Made by a program: the position numbers and the translations under genes
The notes under the pieces: model-generated
Told to the model about the DNA's origin: nothing
What the model saw: the letters and a program-made list of their open reading frames with translations, nothing else
Databases searched by the model: none
In this document: piece by piece, positions 1 to 12,545 of the stretch
How the letters are laid out: the number at the start of each line of letters is the position of its first letter
Numbering within the stretch: the stretch's first letter is position 1
Source: Anastatus disparis
Lineage: Eukaryota; Arthropoda; Insecta; Hymenoptera; Eupelmidae
Assembly: GCA_017163975.1 (NCBI GenBank)
Contig: JAFFSR010000280.1
Location: forward strand, 1,984,001 to 2,048,000
Reading direction: 5' to 3'
Length of the DNA: 64,000 bases

Positions 1-239
1 ATTAAATGTAATTGCCGAAATACACGTGGCAACAAAACAAAATGTTGAAATGCTACAAATATAATTACAATTACGTAACATCCTCTAATTGTTCGTCGAA
101 ACATCGTTTATTTCGACCACATAAAACTTGATTCAAAGCAAATTGTATAATTAAAAATCAAAATACTATGTACGAAGAAGAGAAAAAATTAAAGAAATCT
201 CACATTATCAAATATCCAAATGCTTGGATTTAATTAAAA

Positions 240-410
240 CTGCATTGCGCTTATGCGTTACATACGGTAAAAAGACGCACAGTGCAGAAAGGCGCAAACG
301 TTAGCAGGAAGTGGCAATTAGTCTCGCGTGTCAAGCTCACGCGAGTTCGCGTAATTTAATCAAAGTACACGGCAAACGGCCCGCACGCGTACATATATCT
401 ATATATCGTC
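240..410. promoter_or_regulatory. CpG-containing island with perfect 8-bp hairpin
   Basis: This GC-richer island stands out in very AT-rich DNA and has many CpG dinucleotides. It contains a perfect inverted repeat, CTCGCGTG at 323-330 and CACGCGAG at 338-345, with a 7-base loop. No ORF of note crosses it. It is the first of a series of similar islands in the window. I infer open or regulatory chromatin, but nothing in the sequence names a gene or a factor. Confidence 0.3.
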
Positions 411-420
411 ATTCTCAATA

Positions 421-1409
421 AGTCAAGACTGCTATCTAATGATGCCGGTGCTACTAAGAAATACTTAATAAAAGAAAATTTTTTTTAATCAAAAAATTAC
501 AATAGTTGGGTCAAATGTATGAGGTATACTTTTGAAAGGTTAATGGAGGTTTGATTGAGATGATAATGATCGGATGTTCATAGGTGATTAGATAATATGT
601 ATAGAAAAAATTTCAATAATTACAAGGCATAGAAGGAATATCATGTTTTTTGAGATATACGGTGTCGTTATAGAAATTAATAAAAATTTTTCCATCGACA
701 AATTCGACAGTAGACAATGCAAAAATAATAAATAAAAATATTTTGTATTGAAGCTATTAATAACAGATTGTTAATCAAAATTACACAAATATGCATCTTT
801 ATATTTTTTTGGCACGAAACACAGTTATAAAATATGATTTTATTTGTTGTTGAAAATTTCTACTCTTAACATAAATTTCAAATAAGAGATTTTAAAAAAC
901 GTTTCATATTAATTATTTTTATTTAATGAATTTTCCAAGTCTAGAGGGAAACATTAAATTTTCATTTTTGTACTTCGAAGAAACTTTATGCTAAAATTGA
1001 ACGTTGACTTTGATGTGATCTTAAATGATATCATTTATTTTTTCATTTTTTCCAAAAATTTTAATCGGCTCTAGTAACTTTTCAAGTATAAACGAAAAAT
1101 TTAAGTATGCAAAATGAAAAAAATCATGCTTCCCTAACCATAAACTACAAAATTCACTTCATCTAATTTTTTTTTCTAAAAACCCATGTCTTCAAAATCT
1201 CATTAAAACTTCACGGTAGAAATCTCCTCTCTCTCCTAAAAAGACGTGAAATCTGAAAAAATTAATTTTTTCTATGTGCAAAAGTGGCAAGGGATATAAC
1301 AAAAGAAAAAGACTTGTTATTTGAAAATCGGTTATTTAGTTTCTCTTTTATAAATGTCCTTATCGAACGATAATATCAACGGGCCTTCCTGCATGTATGG
1401 CATATAGTA
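421..1409. other. AT-rich DNA, no feature seen
   Basis: Very AT-rich sequence with homopolymer A and T runs. No long ORF, repeat or motif cluster was seen. Confidence 0.5.
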
Positions 1410-1414
1410 CTTAA

Positions 1415-1705
1415 TTAAGTACTTCTCATAATACGTGGGTGGACGAGAAGCTCTCTAAGCTTATATAGGAACACGCAGACACAGTCACAAATACGCGTAA
1501 ATGTCGGGATAGTAAAATTACTCGCTTCCTGGTTGACAAGTATAAGCGAACGAAGTGAGCGTGAGCCTAAACGATGTGTGATGCCTAGAAGAGAAGGATA
1601 GAACCGGGAATACATAATTCGTTCGGACAAACGAGGACTTTCGATGTGTGTATATATAGTGATGGGGGGCTTGTTAAAGTCTCTTGTCATCCCTGACTTC
1701 TATAT
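1415..1705. promoter_or_regulatory. CpG-containing island
   Basis: A block of balanced composition with several CpGs (ACGCGTAA near 1493, CGAACGAAGTGAGCGTGAGC near 1547) and a TATATATAG tract near 1652. A 91-codon minus-strand frame crosses it, but it has no recognisable domain and is best explained by reduced stop density in GC-richer DNA. I infer a regulatory island. Confidence 0.28.
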
Positions 1706-2302
1706 ATATCTTTCTCTGATTATCGTAATTTCGTTGATCGCATCAATTGAAAGAACGTTTTTTTTTCATTTTATTGTTATTAGAAGGAGATCGAATTTAT
1801 TAACCGGTATATTATTGTAGAATAAAAAAGAAAGAATGGAAATTGTACTTAAATGGTGGCTCATTACTTTTTTTTCTTGAGAAATTAATTGCATTAATTG
1901 AATCTTATTCAGTAAACTTTTATTTTTAGAATAATTTGTGAAATCGTACTAATATAAAAGCCATTATTGTTTTAAATTTTTTTTATTTCGATTGGTTCAC
2001 CAACAGAAATAGGTTTTTACTATACGAAAATTATTATAAAAAAATAAAAATTAACCTTTTTATCATGTTGAAATAAACGACTTTCTTGATAAACTTTTTA
2101 TACTTCTAATAGAACACACATAAAATTAGTATTATAAGAAGTAAGAATCAAACTATATTAATTTAAAATTAACAACTTTTTTAATAAACTTTTCAAAGTT
2201 TATAATAAAATAACTAAAATATAAGTTGATAATAAAATTACAAAAAAATGTATATAAATCCTATTTAGAAGAAAGTATTCAAAAAAATTTTTTTTATTAT
2301 TT
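1706..2302. other. AT-rich DNA, no feature seen
   Basis: AT-rich, with many homopolymer runs. Nothing supportable was seen up to the tail of the first SINE copy. Confidence 0.5.
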
Positions 2303-2488
2303 AACGTCGCTGTATTCATGCTATTACTGCGATGTTAATTAGCGACGGAGGTAGTTTCAGTGTGTTTGTGAAAAAAGCACTTGTATCATATACAGTAGTG
2401 CTTGTATCAATCGGCCAAGAGTGGAATTCGAACTCGGGACCTCGAGATTACGAATCCATCACTCTACCAAATGAGCCACTGATGCTTT
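2303..2488 (-). mobile_element. tRNA-derived SINE, copy 1
   Basis: Read on the minus strand, this starts with a tRNA-like head that has a pol III A-box-like segment (TGGCTCATTTGGTAGAG) and a B-box-like segment (GAGTTCGAATTCC). An anticodon-loop-like TTCGTAA lies between them. A unique body follows (ATTGATACAAGCACTACTG...) and ends ...AGCGACGTTAA before an A/T-rich tail. The same head, body and tail recur at 35102-35292, 53091-53277 and 63175-63356, which defines a family about 185-190 bp long. SINEs are transcribed by pol III and mobilised by a partner LINE. No LINE is seen here. Confidence 0.88.
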
Positions 2489-3899
2489 AGAGAATTAAAA
2501 GTTAAAAAATAAAAAAATTTAATGGATTATAAAATTCGAATATAATAAAAAATTTTGATTAATGTTTCCTGATTCGCTTGGATTTTATAATTAATAAAAA
2601 AATATGAGTTATTATTCAGTTTTGGTAACAAAAAATGTTAAATATAAATAAATTAACATTATAAATTTTTTTATAAATTCAATAAGTAAATACATTATTA
2701 TTCATTCACGTTGTTTGTAGTGTAATGGCATAAGTCAATTCATATTAAGCATTATAAATTTATAATAGCTTTACTTACAGTTGTATGTAATGTGCAATAT
2801 TATTGTTAAATATTACAGTAATCCGAAAAGCAAAACTCACCTGAAACATAAATAAAACAGAAACGTTAATGTAAATTTATTATTAATTTTTAATAAGTAA
2901 TAATGTATTATAAAATCAGTTTTTATCAAGATCAACTAACGTATCGATTTTAGTTGATATGAATGTATTTTTTAAATGTCAATAAAATAAAATTTTAATA
3001 ACCTCTTAATATAAACATTAATAAAATATTTCATAAGGCAAGGTTTGATGACAAAAGAGCCAAAGATGGTAAACCTTCATTTAATGATTAATAATTCAGG
3101 TCAATTCACGCAAATCAATGGCTTGAAGAATTTGTTCGTTTGTGAAAATCCAAAGGGAAATAAGAATTGAATGCCAAATTGCCATCGTTTTTCTTCATTT
3201 TCTTTTTTTTATTTCCTTATCGAACTTCTCGAATATCTTTTTCACGAATGAAATATAAAGAATAAGAAGAAGAATGCCCAAGATAAATTTAATGGATCAA
3301 GCTTCTTCGACTTTTTTTTTTAACAATAGAAAGCATTTAAGATCCAGTAATCTACGCCTCAATTCACATCCTTGCTCTTAATGTGAAATTTATTATTTTA
3401 CACTCATTCATTAAAAAAATTTTTTTTTTGTCATAACGACCTTATATAACTTGATTATTCAAGCTAATTGTTTTAAAATATCTCATTATTGAATTGAAGT
3501 CTACGTTACGAAGATAATGGTTACGCAAATTAGAAATGAATAAGTTTATTTTCATCGCTGTAAATCAAAGTATTGTTTGATTTCTTATTATAAACATGCT
3601 AAAAATATGGAAATCGATCGATATTTTTTAATAAAATATGTCAACGAACTGAACTGTTTATTAAATGATAAAAATAAAGTTTTTTTCATTAGATTCAACA
3701 TTAAAACCCTCAAAATAAACGCGCATATATTATAATCGATCACATATTTCATCAAACATGCCAATAAATCATTCTACATAACTCTAAACAACAAACAAAA
3801 TATATGAACCTTGGCTCTTCCTAAAATCTAAAACAACATTATAGGCGTCTTAAAAAAATGAAAAAAAGAAACCGAATCTAAAACAAAGTTGTCGATAAA
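2489..3899. other. AT-rich DNA, no gene seen
   Basis: AT-rich DNA with scattered T and A runs. No repeat family or island was recognised until about 3.9 kb. Confidence 0.45.
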
Positions 3900-4450
3900 T
3901 TTCAAATGTCTTCAAGAGCTCATATAACCCATGTCAACTGTCACCGCGTCATTTTGGCGGCTACAATTGTTATAATCTCCAGACGACCTCCAGTTCGAAA
4001 ATATAACATCTAGAAACTTTAGAGGATCAAGAGGGTAAAGAAAGTATAGAAAGTAAAGAAAAAAAAATCGAAGATGAAATCGAGTTAGCAGCTGTTATAT
4101 TTTTATAATTTTTTCCTTTACATTATAAATCTAAAACGTTTTAGCTGTGCGTAACATTGAAAAATTCGAATCAGCCAATGATTCGTTGTGTTAACTAGCT
4201 GGCGCTTATAAATGTATAAGAAGAAAAAAGAAGAGGAAATTTTTTGAAGTTAAAGCTTCCACTACGGATATACTGTATTTATATACAAGTCTGGAAGCTT
4301 TCCAGATTTTGTTGAGCTCCATTCGTTTGGTTGTAATGCTTAAGAAGAGAATTTTGTCGATGCCAAGTATGCTCAAGTCACTTTACCTTTAGATGCGCGG
4401 GTGTTTCCATATATATATACCTACGAACGCGAATATATCTTTTTCTCACA
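3900..4450. promoter_or_regulatory. CpG-containing island
   Basis: Mixed-composition block in AT-rich DNA. It includes ACCGCGTCATTTTGGCGG around 3943-3960, which holds an E2F-like TTTGGCGG core. A TATATATATA tract with flanking GCGCGGG and ACGCG lies near 4395-4435. No coding frame was found. The regulatory role is inferred from composition only. Confidence 0.28.
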
Positions 4451-5640
4451 CGAACTCTCATTTCTAAGTTAATAAATGAATTTATCTTTCTTAGTGATTT
4501 GCACAAGGTGCTTTGACTATACTTTGTTGCAGAGCTCGTTTTGTGCAACTTTGTGTTGGTTTTATAAAATTTATGATAGTTTAATCTTTAATGAGTTGGG
4601 AAAAAGTGTTTATTATTAGATTCAACTTCCACTGATTTATTATTTCAAATTTTGTTTTTTGATTACTATTATCTATACCTTTTTTTCTTAAATATTAATT
4701 TAATTGTTTATTGTTTGCTCTGGTGGGCAAATTATATATGAATTTATTAGAAGTGTCATAATATAATGTATTGCGAATATTCTACGTCTCGACGAAAATA
4801 TTTATGATTTAATCCAGAAATAAATTTCTGCTAAGGTAACAGTATAAATTTTATTACTTTGTATTGTAATGTATGATGGCAATTTATTTGCTTTGTGTGT
4901 ATCTGTTCTTGGTATTTTGAATTTATTAAAATCATTATAAATATAAAAATCTTTATGAAAAATGATAATTGATAAAATATTTTTAATGTTTAAAAATTAA
5001 GAGATGCTAAATTTAAAAAATCTCATAGCAAATATTACAGGAATTGTATTCTTTTTCTCTTCGATGTAGTTAAATTGTATAAAAAGTTTTCCAACTTCAT
5101 TTATAGAACGTGTACCATATGTTATCCCAAGGGAGATTACTCAAATAAACTTATGTGATGGAAAAAGAAATTTTATGAAGATTGTCCAACTATATATATT
5201 GAGCTTATTCCTGTATATAAATATATTTTTACGAAATTTTTTTGAATTAATATTAATTTTAAAAATTCATTGAAAAAGAAAAAAATTAATAATGAAATTA
5301 TATATTTATGCTTGATTTAACATTTTGATTTAATGTATATTTTGAAGGCAGATTAAAATTTTTCATTCATAAAGTTGGATACAACGGAGATTCATGAATT
5401 TATAACATTCAATCTTATGAATAAGTTATTGAGTGTGTTGCGAGTTTATTATGCGAGGTATTAATAGGATAAACAAGATTTAAATTTAACAAAATAATAT
5501 AAAATCCATAATCGTAAATATTTGATAGAACGTATTTTTCGCTAAGATTGTAAAGCTGAGAACGTAAATAATTAAATTTAAAACTTAACAAACATCCGAG
5601 ACAACTATTACAAATCGTTCACGTCCCTTAAAACTAATGG
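4451..5640. other. AT-rich DNA, no feature seen
   Basis: Long AT-rich stretch without a supportable ORF, repeat or island. Confidence 0.45.
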
Positions 5641-5649
5641 CTGAATTTC

Positions 5650-6205
5650 GATGATTTCATGTAAATGTCTCGTCTAAATTTGGCTAGCCGCACGCTTTTC
5701 ATACTACACAGATTTTAACATCGTCTTTTCTTATTCCGCATGAGGGCGAGCGCATTAACCGCAAAAAGAAGAAGAAGGAAATCAAGAAGAAGAAGAAGAA
5801 GCGTATCTTGGACTAACGAGAGACGTGTCAGCAAGTGTTAACAATCATTAGAAAAAAAAAATGGACAAATTTAAAGAAGAATGCTTAATTCATTTATTTT
5901 TCATTTGTTTTTTCAAATCTTCAAAGCTAATTGTATATAAGTTTGGCTAATTTTGGGTTTTTATGTCAGAAAATGTAATCGAGGACGGTTTATGTTTCTT
6001 TCGTTACCAAAAATATCGAAATTCGAAACGCCCAAAGCTTAAAGTTTTAAACCGAAATTCCTCTAATGTCAGCTGTTTTATTTATTCTATCGGCTTCTTC
6101 CACGATGTTAGAAAGATGTTTTTTCGTGTGTGCGTGGCGGCGAAACATATCGAGTTATGTGCCTGTGTTCGCGTGTATGTGTTGATTTTATTAAAAGCTA
6201 TTTGA
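5650..6205. promoter_or_regulatory. CpG islands flanking a GAA microsatellite
   Basis: CpG-bearing DNA at about 5680-5830 contains an impure (GAA)n tract at 5767-5801. A second small GC-richer patch lies at 6110-6180. An 80-codon plus-strand frame (5963-6205) runs between them. It shows no domain, has Cys/Val-rich low-complexity translation at its end, and I do not call it a gene. Confidence 0.25.
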
Positions 6206-7139
6206 TGCCGACGTTATTAATTGAGCTTTTTAACTTTAGCTGTTAAAATTCTTAACTTAAATCATACTAAAATTAGATTAAAGCTTTTTCACAAAAGCAC
6301 GAATTTAACAATATTTGCAATAAAATATACTCTGGGAATAAATTGGAAAATTTTTAACATAATTTTTTTTTTCATTATAATTTAACATGAAATTATTCAT
6401 TAAATATTTAAATCACTACAAATATAAAAATCACATTAAAAATAGTTGATATTGTATAAGAATCGATTTGACTAATTACCTTATGATTAGATTATTAGTT
6501 TAGTCTAAATCAATAATATTTATAACGATTTTCTTGAATAATACAGATCAAACAAGTTAGAAAAAAAATTAATTGTTCAAATGAATTATTTGGAACTATT
6601 AAAATTGTTAAAGTAAATTATTGCAAAATTTTAAATGAACTAAAATTTTAGATGGAATAAATATTTAATACAAAAGCATCGAATAAACAAGACAATGAAT
6701 TATTTTGAACGATTTTTCAAAATATTTCGTTTGATATCAATAAATATTTTGCAGTACTTTAAATTCTAGCAGTAAATTAATTTTAATTAAATTTGTTTAT
6801 TATTATGACAAAGAAAATAATTCTTTTTAAATATGAGAAACCTTTTTTTTAATGTTTGAAACAAAACAGAAAAAATTGGTTTTAAGTGAGTGTTGCCATT
6901 TGTTGGTAGTTGGTAAATTAAGATAAAATTATTAATTCTAAGAATTTATTTTTAAAATTAATAACACGTATCGGAAGCTGGTTTCATATTTTACATTAAA
7001 TTTAATATTATTTTTAACAGTGAGTGTAATAACATTTATGATTAACTTAAATTAATTTAGAAAGTTAAAAATCTTTTTCGCAAAAATAATATTTGAAGTT
7101 AGCTTTATTAAAACCTCAAAGTTTGGAAAATATGAACGA
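6206..7139. other. AT-rich DNA, no feature seen
   Basis: AT-rich with many short A/T palindromes expected by composition. Nothing supportable. Confidence 0.45.
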
Positions 7140-7780
7140 ACAAATATGAAGGTTGTCCTTTCCGGCAACGGAGTGAAACGAAGCGCAAAGCTTCAACGAA
7201 GTAAAACCGTGCATCGTTCCTCGCACTATACCATAAATCCATTTCTACACTATACTATACTAAACTATACAATTCCAACTCTGTTCTTTCTCCTCTTATA
7301 AACCCACTGCGAAAGCAGATGGCTACGGTTCGATTGGGATGACCTTGAGAATGCGCAACTAGTGCCCCTATAGCAGTTAAGATACATAATTTTTTATTCT
7401 TCCTTCGTTTTTTTTTGTTTCTTCTTCATCGCTCTATACTAAGTGCCTACAAAGACTATATAAGAAGGGGGTGGGGAGCGACAAACGGAAGAAGACCAGA
7501 GGATATACTTTATACATATGTATATATGTATATATAAGTATATATAAATATATACTTTAGTTTGTGGAAGTAAGAAAGAAGAAGTAAAGTATTATAAAAG
7601 GGGGCCGAGACTCTGTGTGCGATGCAAAAGATAGATATAGAAAACCTGAGGGAGAAAAGAAGAGCAAGTAAGTTTTGTAAAAAAAAGGGGAAAAACAGGG
7701 AGAAAGAAAGAGAAAGAGAGAAATCGTGTATTAAAGTCTGAAACGAGTAGTATGTTCTTATAGAGGAAGTGCTCCAAGGT
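7140..7780. promoter_or_regulatory. Island with TATATGTATATA tract and purine tract
   Basis: GC-richer block containing, in order, CpG-rich DNA (7160-7220), a TATA/TATG tract at about 7510-7557, and a long purine-rich stretch (7590-7750) of GAAG, GGGG and GAGA type. This combination of CpG, TATATGTATATA and purine tract recurs in other islands here. Insect promoters and enhancers often hold GA-rich tracts bound by GAGA-type factors. The assignment here is inference. Confidence 0.3.
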
Positions 7781-7789
7781 TAGATGTTT

Positions 7790-8655
7790 TCGCTTTAGCT
7801 TTTACCTAAAAAAGTTTTGCTTAAGTTTATTTATTTTTTTTCTTTTTTTAAACTTTTATTAAGGGTGAAAGAAAGGAGAAAGTTATTTATTCTTTTTCTT
7901 CAATTGAAGATAGTATTTCAGTGACCCATGTCAAAGTGAAAAAAAAATGAATAGCGTGATTTGTATGTCGTTATCAGTTAATTTGAAATGCAAAAAGTTT
8001 ATGGTAACGACTAGAAAAAAAACGATGGGTTAGAAAAAAAGTTTTTATTTGTTATATAAAGTTTTCGATATATTTGGAATTTTCTTTCACTAAATTTATG
8101 TTGCAGATGAAAATCTTAAAATAGAATGATCTTTACAAGGGTAAAATATTTTTTTAAGTAGAAAAAGGTATCGGTATATTTATTTAAAATGTTATTTTGG
8201 AATCAAGATTTCATAAATCTTTAAAATTGCTTTGAGATATTTAAGATTATTTAAAATTTAAGTTCAATTGTAAAATTTGTTACTGTATATTTATATAATA
8301 ATTTAAATATTATATCTCAAAGATGAAAATGAGAATTAAATTAATTTTTCCATGCAAAAATTTTTCTGTTTCATCCTAAAAAGATCATGGTTTCAAAGTG
8401 TAAACTTTTATTCTCATAAAAAATTTATCCCTGAAAGGATTATTTGATTTACTTTTTAATTACACGTGCGTCGTCATGAAAATATCAAAAGACACTCATT
8501 CGTAGTCTTTTTGTATTATTTATAAAAAAAAAGTATTTTATTGGTGTTTCTGCAACTTAAACTATTTTTAATGCAACAAACTCATCACGCATAGTAATAA
8601 AAAAACGAGGAAAAAGTTGACAAACTTTCTGTATTTACCATGGAAAAATTGTCTC
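7790..8655. other. AT-rich DNA, no feature seen
   Basis: AT-rich DNA with purine runs at its left edge and no supportable gene or repeat. Confidence 0.4.
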
Positions 8656-8659
8656 TTTT

Positions 8660-8821
8660 TTTTCATTATACCGTCAAATCGAGCACGACATCATAAGCGC
8701 AAAAGCTAAAGCACGTCAGACCGACAAAAGCTTCGTATACAAACTCTAAAAAAAAAGGGCCGCGATAAAGAAAAGAAAGAAAAAAAATTTTCTCTTTCAA
8801 CCGGCTTGTAAAACGCGTTTC

Positions 8822-8870
<49 letters not shown>

Positions 8871-9440
8871 CATACAGACAAAGAAAAAGCATTAAGATTC
8901 TTAGAGAAAAAAAAAAGAGGAGAGGCCTCGTTTGCAAAAGTAACGAACGACGAGTTTTAGAGAGGCGCAGGTATGCAGGGTAATCCAAGGTGAGAGAATG
9001 AAAGAGATGCTTGCGTGCAACAAAGACAGGACGATGCTCCCTTTCCGTTTCGAATTCACTCTCTCTTTCTCTTTTAGGTTTTTCTTTATGTACTGGGGCT
9101 GCTCTTTCAAGTGTAGTCAAGTATGTATATGTATACGTGTTTGTATACACATATGCCTTGCAAGCGCATGCGCTTCTTTACCTCACCTGCCATACTTTTC
9201 CCTCTTCGCGACCAAGCGGCTGTTTTCTATAGGTATATGTATATGTGTATAAAAGAGAAGAAAAAAGAAGAGCCAGAGTTGCCACGCATTCGCGTGATCA
9301 ACCCTACCATCCTGAAAACATGGGCTATGTACAATATATAGATATATACATTTACCAAGCTCTTGGTCTCGTGCTTCTTTGGATTTCTTATACGCTGAAG
9401 GCAGTATGCTTTTTTCTTTCAGTGAAGTTTATGAGAAAGG
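8660..9440. promoter_or_regulatory. Large CpG island with (TA)n and NRF1-like palindrome
   Basis: One of the most GC- and CpG-rich stretches of the window. A pure (TA)23 microsatellite occupies 8823-8868. GA/CT tracts follow near 8908-8920 and 9060-9075. A perfect 14-bp palindrome, AAGCGCATGCGCTT, lies at 9162-9175 and includes the GCGCATGCGC core bound by NRF1/Ewg proteins. Overlapping frames occur on both strands, including 117- and 84-codon frames. They overlap each other, use simple repeats such as Tyr-Ile runs, and are treated as composition artefacts. I infer a promoter- or enhancer-like island. Confidence 0.38.
8823..8868. repeat. (TA)n microsatellite
   Basis: 46 bp of uninterrupted TA dinucleotides. 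Confidence 0.97.
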
Positions 9441-9464
9441 AATACAAGTTTAAAAAGTTTTGAA

Positions 9465-10075
9465 AAAAAAATTTTTTTTTTCAATTTTAAGTGATGTTTT
9501 TCTTTTATTATGGTAAGGTAATTTACGAGACGAGATTTTAATCTTAATTGCCTTGTAAAGCGAATTAAGCTTAGCAAGGAATTTGATATTTAATAAAAAT
9601 TCTAAACAACGTTAGAGTGTTTGAAAAGTTTGAATTTTATTAATTCTGATTATTTTATTTTATAATTATTTTCAATTATAAGTATACTGAAAAAATAAGT
9701 TTATTTTTTCAATTTGATATAAAGAAAAGAAAAGTTAGGTTTTATAAGCTATTACATTACTTAAGTATCACGCGAAAGCAATGATCTTGGCAAGTAAAGA
9801 GATCAGGACACTATAATCTAGATTAAATGAGGATAAACTCGGATCAAAATGTGTACATAGTAACACCAGCTAAAAGTCGTAATACTTCTATCTAATAATA
9901 AAACACATCTCTAGAACACTCATCAAGTTCTTATAACTAATAACTTATGAGTTGCCAGATAAGCTTTTATATATATGTTGGAGTTCATCTGAAATATAGA
10001 CAATATATTCACTCTTTCTAAAATTAACGTTTTCACATGTAATTTATGAAGTGGAGGTTATACAGCACAAAATTC
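9465..10075. other. AT-rich DNA, no feature seen
   Basis: AT-rich DNA with no supportable gene, island or repeat. Confidence 0.4.
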
Positions 10076-10079
10076 CAAA

Positions 10080-10500
10080 TTTTACTGAAAATTTTTAAGA
10101 GGATATCGTAGTTCTGCTCCTCCTAATAATATTTTTATTCAAAGTTCATGAGTAAACAGTGCGTCAAATCAAATTCTTTCACTTCAGTAAGAAAATTCGT
10201 AAGATTAATCCTTAGCGCGGACAAGTCAAGAAATTTATCAAAATAATATACATAAAAAGTTATAAACAAACTTTCGATATATACTATTTTGAGGTTAGGT
10301 TTATCGAGCTTGATATCTAATTTTCATTCAAAGTTCATAAAAAAATATGAAGCTAAATTGAATTTTTAATTTAACAAAAATTATTGTATTAATATAGTTT
10401 TAGCGCGGACAAGTCATTATATTTGCCCAAATAGTGAATTTAAAAAGATATCAGTAAGATAAAAAAAGCAAAACTCGATTCCAACAACTACGACATCCCG
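10080..10500. repeat. Degenerate tandem duplication, period about 189 bp
   Basis: Two widely spaced markers recur at the same interval. ATTCAAAGTTCAT occurs near 10137 and 10326, and TAGCGCGGACAAGTCA occurs near 10213 and 10401, giving offsets of 188-189 bp. The sequence between them is diverged. The outer ends carry an imperfect 13-nt inverted match (GGATATCGTAGTT at 10101; AACTACGACATCC near 10486). It may be an old satellite-like dimer or a transposon remnant. It has no coding content. Confidence 0.6.
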
Positions 10501-10509
10501 TTAATATTT

Positions 10510-11069
10510 TTAATACTTTCAATACGAATAACTTTTTTATGCATATTCTTGTAAAATAATATATGGATATATTTAAGGGGTCTCTTTTGACCCCAGATAC
10601 ACAAATGAAAAAAATAAAAAAGATTACCTAAGTAATTATAAAACGTATTTTATCTACTCATACACATTCTCCAATAAAATTAAATTTTGGATAAAAAAAT
10701 TTTCAATTTAAACAGAATTTATCATGAATTTAATTATTTTTATAGGGTCTTTGAAATCCAATAATTCACAAAAAAGCTAAAATTGAGTTTCATTTAAAAA
10801 TTGTATTAAATATTAATTTCAATCTCAGAATATAGTTTTTTGTTCATGTTAAGATTAAGTTAAATAATGAAAGTCAAGGTCAAATTTTTGTTCATTTTGA
10901 ACGCTAAATTTTAAAATATAAAATTGAAATTTTTAAAAATTAAAATAATAATTAAACTTCTAAATTAAGACACAATAAAAGAATATTAAAATAACAACAA
11001 AAAACTGAACATTAAATCTAAAAAAAAGCTTTGCGTAGAATCGACAACGATAAAATAAGAAAACTTTAA
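10510..11069. other. AT-rich DNA, no feature seen
   Basis: AT-rich. A further decayed unit of the 189-bp repeat may lie near 10519, but it is too diverged to assert. Confidence 0.35.
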
Positions 11070-11400
11070 GTATCATGAAAGTGAAGTTATAGTCTCGGAG
11101 TGCCTAGTGGCTTCGGTTACGCGAGGGTTAAGCGTCCAACATAGTTGAGGGTTGAAATGAAAATGCTCACGACTACTACCATTTCGAGAGAAAATCTTGT
11201 GAGAAAGAGAAAGGAGGGTGCAAAGAAAGTTATGTAGCCAGGCCGACTTTTCGCTCAATATTCACGAGAGAGGACCAAGAATGAGATCTCCGAGAGATGA
11301 GCTTGATATATATGTATATATGTCTTTTTTTAGATCTCTTTCTTTTTTTTCTCTCTCAATTTTGCTTCATATTAAGTATACACGACTCTAGTCGAGTTCT
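11070..11400. promoter_or_regulatory. CpG-containing island
   Basis: Mixed-composition block with GCGAGGGTTAAGCGTCC near 11120, GAGAAAGAGAAAGGAGGG near 11200, a TATATGTATATATG tract near 11308, and a CT-rich tract at 11335-11357. It has the same architecture as the islands at 7.1 and 8.7 kb. It holds a 61-codon minus frame without a recognisable domain. Regulatory role inferred. Confidence 0.28.
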
Positions 11401-11410
11401 TTTTAATCCT

Positions 11411-12185
11411 TCAAAATGTAGTAGCAGACTATTAAAAAAATTTTTTTAGTTCCCAAGTTTTGTTGTTATAATTAGATGTGGTGAAAATTTGATTATATTT
11501 TTCAGGTATGCAATTAAACTTTTATTGACGTGAGTATTTTTGCGTCAAATAAAAATTTATAAACGATGACTAACAACACAATTCATAAATTAAAAAATGT
11601 TTAGCATAATAATTTTTCATTTTAGATTGGAAACGTGATGACTGAATGACTAATTATGAATTTCTCAATGGAAATTTTTGTTTATGGCAGCTATTAACCT
11701 CGAAACGCGATTTTAAATTCAAAGCGTTTGAAATGTATTTGTTATCAAATTTTAAAATTTCACGATATAAAAGAATTTAGTAGTATAAATTAGAAAAGTT
11801 AAGAAATTAATTTTTAATTTTATTCTATAGAATATATTATGAACATATTAAAAAAAATATTTGGAATAATTTTCCGATGAAAATTAAAAATTTCTATTTA
11901 AGATTTTTCGTCTTTATTACTCTGTGGAATTGTAATTTTGATTTCCAAGGTTTCGTACTGATTAAAACTTATTTTTTCAGTGCGTATTTTATAATTATAT
12001 AAAATATAATTATAGAACTTTTATAAAATTGTTTAATACAATCAGAAAATTTGTTCATAACATCCTTTTAATTTGATCTAATCCATTATCTATTCCATAC
12101 AATGTTTCTATACAATTTTAATGGTCATTATTTTTTAATATAATTAAACCATATCTCACTGATGATAGCTTCATACAATACTTAG
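11411..12185. other. AT-rich DNA, no feature seen
   Basis: AT-rich DNA with no supportable feature. Confidence 0.4.
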
Positions 12186-12189
12186 GATA

Positions 12190-12545
12190 GTAATAATTTG
12201 CCGGTTGCGCCCTTTACCTTTAATCCGCGTATATACATACACGTAAACGGAGTGGCGCCGCGACTTAACCAATATATTACATGAGTGCGTGGGTTGAAAA
12301 TTAACAGTTGCCAACTTATATATACGAAGTTTATATGTATTTTATATAGACGTACATATATGTGAGAAACAGAGAAATAAAGGAGAAGAGGAGAGGCCCG
12401 TGATCACGTACCTGCACGTTTCAAGTGACATGGCTTTAGTCTATGACTCATCGACATTTTCAGAAAATTCAAACTATAGCTTCATTATTCAGATTGCTAA
12501 CGCGCTTGGTTGATCGGCAGTTGGCGTGATTTTTAAGAATTTAAT
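12190..12545. promoter_or_regulatory. CpG-containing island
   Basis: Contains GGTTGCGCCC near 12204, GTGGCGCCGCGAC near 12252, TATATGTATTTTATATAG near 12330, and GTGATCACGTACCTGCACG near 12400-12418. No ORF. The composition contrast with its flanks is clear, but function is inferred. Confidence 0.28.

Noticed and set aside
2403..2487. SINE heads as functional tRNA genes
   Set aside because: The anticodon stem pairs poorly, the acceptor stem has no partner, and the same SINE-specific body follows in all four copies.
8797..9150. 117-codon minus frame through the (TA)n tract
   Set aside because: It includes a Tyr-Ile run from the microsatellite and overlaps frames on the other strand with equal claim.
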